Shown here piece by piece: positions 61,160-64,000 of a stretch of DNA of 64,000 bases. A program made the position numbers and the translations under genes. Numbering within the stretch: the first letter of the stretch is position 1; each line of letters begins with the position of its first letter. The notes under the pieces were generated by a model. That model was not told the origin of the DNA and ran no database searches. It saw nothing but the letters and a program-made list of their open reading frames with translations. This DNA is from Reyranella humidisoli (GTDB lineage Bacteria > Pseudomonadota > Alphaproteobacteria > Reyranellales > Reyranellaceae), in contig NZ_JAHOPB010000001.1 of NCBI RefSeq assembly GCF_019039055.1, forward strand, positions 1 to 64,000. The letters run 5' to 3'.

Positions 61160-63244
61160 ATGAAGCCACCGATCGCGCCGCGACGCCCGTCGCGGCGCAC
61201 CCTGCACGGCGTCACGCTCGTCGACGACTATGCGTGGCTGAAGGACGAGAAGTGGCAGGAGGTGCTGCGCGATCCGTCCCTGCTCGATCCCGACATCCGC
61301 GCCTATGTGGAAGCGGAGAACGCCTATGCCGAGCAGAGGCTCGGCCCGACGCAGGTACTGCAGAAGACGCTGGTGGCGGAGATGCGCGGCCGCATCAAGG
61401 AAGACGATTCCGGCGTGCCGACACCGGACGGGCCGTTCGCCTATCTCTGGAAGTTCCGCGAGGGCGGCCAGCACCAGCAGATCGGCCGCACGCCGCGCGA
61501 CGGCGGCGCGATGCAGACGATCCTCGACGGCGATGCGCTGGCCAAGGCATCCGACTATTTCAAGTTCGGCGGCACGCGCCACTCGCCCGATCATCGGCTC
61601 GAGGCCTGGAGCGCCGACCTGCGCGGCTCGGAGTATTTCACCCTGCGCGTCCGTCGCTGGGACACCGGCGAGGACCTGCCCGACCGTCTCGACGAGACCA
61701 GCGGCAGCGTCGTCTGGGGACACGACTCCTCGTTCTTCTTCTACGTCAAAGTCGACGCGAACCACCGTCCGCTGAAAGTCTACCGGCACCGGCTCGGCAC
61801 GACGCAGACCGAGGATGTGCTGGTGTACGAGGAAGAGGACGTGGGCTGGTTCACCCGCATCGGTGAAAGCGCCAGCGGACGCTTCTGCATCATCTCCGGC
61901 GGCGATCACGACACGACCGAGCAGAGGCTGGTCGATCTTTCATTGCCCGACGCGCCGCCACGGCTGATCGCGCCGCGCGAGAAGGGCGTGCGCTACAGCG
62001 TGGCCGACCGCGGTGAAGAGCTCTTCATCCTCACCAACGAAGGCGGCGCCATCGATTTCAAGATCGTCACCGCGCCGCTCGCCGCGCCGGATCGCACCCA
62101 GTGGCGCGAACTGGTGCCGCACCGGCCCGGCACCTACATCCTGGGCATCGATCTCTTCGCCGGCCATCTCGTGCGGCTGGAGCGCGCCAACGCGCTCCCC
62201 TCGATCGTGATCCGCGACCTCGCTACACAGGCCGAGCACACGATCGCCTTCGACGAGACCGCCTACTCACTCGACATGGTCGGCGGCTTCGAGTTCGACA
62301 CCACGGTGATGCGCTTCGCCTATTCGTCGATGACGACGCCGTCGGAAATCTACGACTACGACATGGCGACCCGGCAGAGGACCCTGCGCAAGCGCCAGGA
62401 GATTCCCTCCGGGCACGATCCGGCCGCCTATGTCACGACACGCATCCTTGCCCGCGCGCCGGACGGCGCCGAGGTGCCGGTCTCGATCCTGCATCGCCGC
62501 GACCTGGTGCGCGACGGCCGCGAACCGCTGCTCCTCTACGGCTACGGCTCCTACGGCATGGCGATGCCGGCTTCCTTCTCGGCCAACCGACTGTCGCTGG
62601 TCGATCGCGGTTTCGTCTATGCGATCGCTCATATCCGGGGCGGTGCCGACAAGGGCTGGTCGTGGTATCTCGACGGCAAGCGCGAGAAGAAGACCAACAC
62701 GTTCGACGACTTCGTCGCCGCGGGCCGTGCCCTGATCGACGCCGGCTACACGGCGGCCGGCCGTATCGTCGGCCACGGCGGCAGCGCCGGCGGCATGCTG
62801 ATGGGCGCCGTCGCCAACCGGGCGCCGCATCTGTTCGCCGGCATCATCGCCGAGGTGCCCTTCGTCGACGTGCTGGCAACCATGCTCGACGACAAGCTGC
62901 CGCTCACGCCGCCGGAATGGCCCGAATGGGGCAATCCTATCACCGACGCGGACGCATTCCGCTACATCCGCTCCTACTCGCCCTACGACAATGTGACGGC
63001 GCAGGCCTATCCGGCGATCCTGGCGATGGCGGGCCTGACCGATCCACGCGTCACCTATTGGGAGCCCGCCAAATGGGTCGCCCGCCTGCGTGCGACCATG
63101 ACGGGCGGCGGGCCGGTGATCCTGCGCACCAACATGGGCGCCGGTCATGGCGGCTCGTCGGGCCGCTTCTCCCGCCTCGACGAGGTGGCGATCGGCTACG
63201 CCTTCGCGCTCGATACGGTCGGTCTTGCAGGAGCTACGTCATGA
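61160..63244 (+). CDS. ptrB: Prolyl oligopeptidase family peptidase (oligopeptidase B-like)
   Basis: A 694-residue S9A peptidase. The N-terminal segment KPPIAPRRPSRRTLHGVTLVDDYAWLKDE is typical of oligopeptidase B, followed by a seven-bladed propeller and a C-terminal alpha/beta hydrolase domain. The triad is S542 in GHGGSAGGMLM, D628 in LTDPRV and H663 in GAGHGG. It cleaves short peptides after basic residues in known relatives. The stop overlaps the serine hydrolase start by four bases (ATGA). Confidence 0.9.
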   Translation: MKPPIAPRRPSRRTLHGVTLVDDYAWLKDEKWQEVLRDPSLLDPDIRAYVEAENAYAEQRLGPTQVLQKTLVAEMRGRIKEDDSGVPTPDGPFAYLWKFREGGQHQQIGRTPRDGGAMQTILDGDALAKASDYFKFGGTRHSPDHRLEAWSADLRGSEYFTLRVRRWDTGEDLPDRLDETSGSVVWGHDSSFFFYVKVDANHRPLKVYRHRLGTTQTEDVLVYEEEDVGWFTRIGESASGRFCIISGGDHDTTEQRLVDLSLPDAPPRLIAPREKGVRYSVADRGEELFILTNEGGAIDFKIVTAPLAAPDRTQWRELVPHRPGTYILGIDLFAGHLVRLERANALPSIVIRDLATQAEHTIAFDETAYSLDMVGGFEFDTTVMRFAYSSMTTPSEIYDYDMATRQRTLRKRQEIPSGHDPAAYVTTRILARAPDGAEVPVSILHRRDLVRDGREPLLLYGYGSYGMAMPASFSANRLSLVDRGFVYAIAHIRGGADKGWSWYLDGKREKKTNTFDDFVAAGRALIDAGYTAAGRIVGHGGSAGGMLMGAVANRAPHLFAGIIAEVPFVDVLATMLDDKLPLTPPEWPEWGNPITDADAFRYIRSYSPYDNVTAQAYPAILAMAGLTDPRVTYWEPAKWVARLRATMTGGGPVILRTNMGAGHGGSSGRFSRLDEVAIGYAFALDTVGLAGATS

Positions 63245-64000
63245 AGGCACGCATCGACACGATTCTGAGCGAGGCCGTGCAACGCGGCGACGTGCCCGGC
63301 GTCGCCGCCGTCGCCACGGGCGGGAACGGCACGCTCTACGAGGGCGGCTTCGGCAAGGCGATCCTGGGCCAGGACGCCGACATGACCCCCGATACCGTCG
63401 TGTGGCTCGCCTCCATGACCAAGGCGGTGACCGGCGCGGTGGCGATGCAGCAGGTCGAGCGCGGTGCGCTGAAACTCGATGCGCCCGCAAAAGAAGTGAT
63501 CCCCTATCTCGGCGACGTGCAGGTGCTCGAAAGCTTCGACGCCGCCGGCAAGCCGCGCCTGCGCAAGCCAACACGCGACATCACCCTGCGCCATCTGCTG
63601 ACGCACACCGCCGGCTTCGGCTACGACATCTGGAACCCGGAGATCCTGCAGTATCGCGAAGTCATGGACGTACCCACCATTGGCACCGGCCTCGACAAGT
63701 CGCTGACGACGCCGCTGCTGTTCGATCCCGGCGCGCGCTGGCAGTACGGGATCGGCATCGACTGGGCCGGCAAGATGGTCGAGGCGGTGACAGGCCGGAA
63801 GCTCGGCCAGGTGATGCACGACGAGCTGTTCGCGCCGCTCGGCATGGACAGCACCGCCTTCCGCCTCACGCCCGCGATGCGCGCCCGGATGGCCCGCGTC
63901 CATCATCGAAAGGCTGACGGCAGCCTGGTCGCCGACCTCAAGCGTGAGGTCCCGCAGGATCCCGAATTCGAGGCGGGCGGCGGCGGGCTCTATTCGACGG
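63241..64000 (+). CDS. Beta-lactamase-family serine hydrolase (truncated by window end)
   Basis: The frame opens at an ATG overlapping the peptidase stop and is still open at 64000, giving 253 residues of the N-terminal part. The catalytic S58-x-x-K61 (LASMTK) is present, followed by LRHLLTHTAGFGYDIW and a FDPGARWQYGIGIDW region with the second-motif tyrosine (WQYGIG). The fold is the class C beta-lactamase/EstB type with no signal peptide, so probably an esterase. It resembles, but is not identical to, the hydrolase at 38528. Confidence 0.85.
   Translation, partial: MKARIDTILSEAVQRGDVPGVAAVATGGNGTLYEGGFGKAILGQDADMTPDTVVWLASMTKAVTGAVAMQQVERGALKLDAPAKEVIPYLGDVQVLESFDAAGKPRLRKPTRDITLRHLLTHTAGFGYDIWNPEILQYREVMDVPTIGTGLDKSLTTPLLFDPGARWQYGIGIDWAGKMVEAVTGRKLGQVMHDELFAPLGMDSTAFRLTPAMRARMARVHHRKADGSLVADLKREVPQDPEFEAGGGGLYST

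Overview
High-GC (roughly two-thirds G+C) chromosomal DNA from a proteobacterium. The gene complement points to an environmental alphaproteobacterium of the Rhodospirillales/Reyranella or Bradyrhizobium kind: many solute-binding proteins of the Bug (tripartite tricarboxylate) type, acyl-CoA metabolism, TauD-type dioxygenases, a complete liv transporter and a bacterial NDUFS6-like zinc protein. That placement is an inference from gene content, not from a marker gene. Coding density is very high, and no stretch over 300 bases lacks a gene. There is no CRISPR array, prophage or rRNA. The only mobile-element trace is the 3' tip of an IS630-type transposase at the left edge.

Layout. 121-2992 (-) is a tight acyl-CoA operon: zinc protein, MaoC, crotonase, PhyH dioxygenase and a frameshifted LysE exporter. 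3092-5233 holds small secreted or lipid-anchored proteins of unknown function and a RidA-like protein. 5306-7612 (+) is an SDR plus an acyl-CoA ligase. 7658-9371 (-) is a Bug receptor and a UbiX-type flavin prenyltransferase. 9555-11793 contains a glycosyltransferase-like gene, tRNA-Arg(CCG) with its promoter, an orphan lasso-peptide-like precursor and a MarC protein. 11797-20482 is the branched-chain amino acid transporter livGFHM with divergent livK, followed on the same strand by a cation/proton antiporter, an RraA-like protein and a membrane adenylate cyclase.

20639-37525 is mainly catabolic and uptake genes: MFS plus a MetX-like hydrolase; TauD dioxygenase plus Bug receptor facing a LysR regulator; a sugar-type ABC importer without an ATPase gene; a hydrolase plus Bug pair; another Bug receptor; an MBL hydrolase; an amidase; a C-type-lectin-like secreted protein; and a fifth Bug receptor. 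37553-48455 has a second SDR, an operon of serine hydrolase, TauD dioxygenase and DHA2 exporter, a divergent GlxA-regulator/isonitrile-hydratase-like pair, a divergent NmrA-reductase/HxlR pair, a cysteine-dioxygenase-like cupin, an acyl-CoA dehydrogenase and an orphan NMT1-type binding protein.

48452-64000 carries YdcF, an HU protein with a clear terminator, a double-hotdog thioesterase with an AtzG/AtzE-like amidase pair, an aldehyde dehydrogenase, a family-3 binding protein, a luciferase-like oxidoreductase, a FecR/DUF6600-type protein with a very long Ala/Pro/Lys tail, a hydroxyacid dehydrogenase, an HpcH-type aldolase, an oligopeptidase B-like enzyme and a serine hydrolase cut by the window end.

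The genes together suggest scavenging of varied organic acids, amides and acyl compounds, with many specialised periplasmic receptors. The points most worth a second look are the orphan lasso-like precursor, the frameshifted LysE gene, several palindromic operator candidates between divergent or adjacent genes, and a family of long inverted repeats at convergent gene ends.
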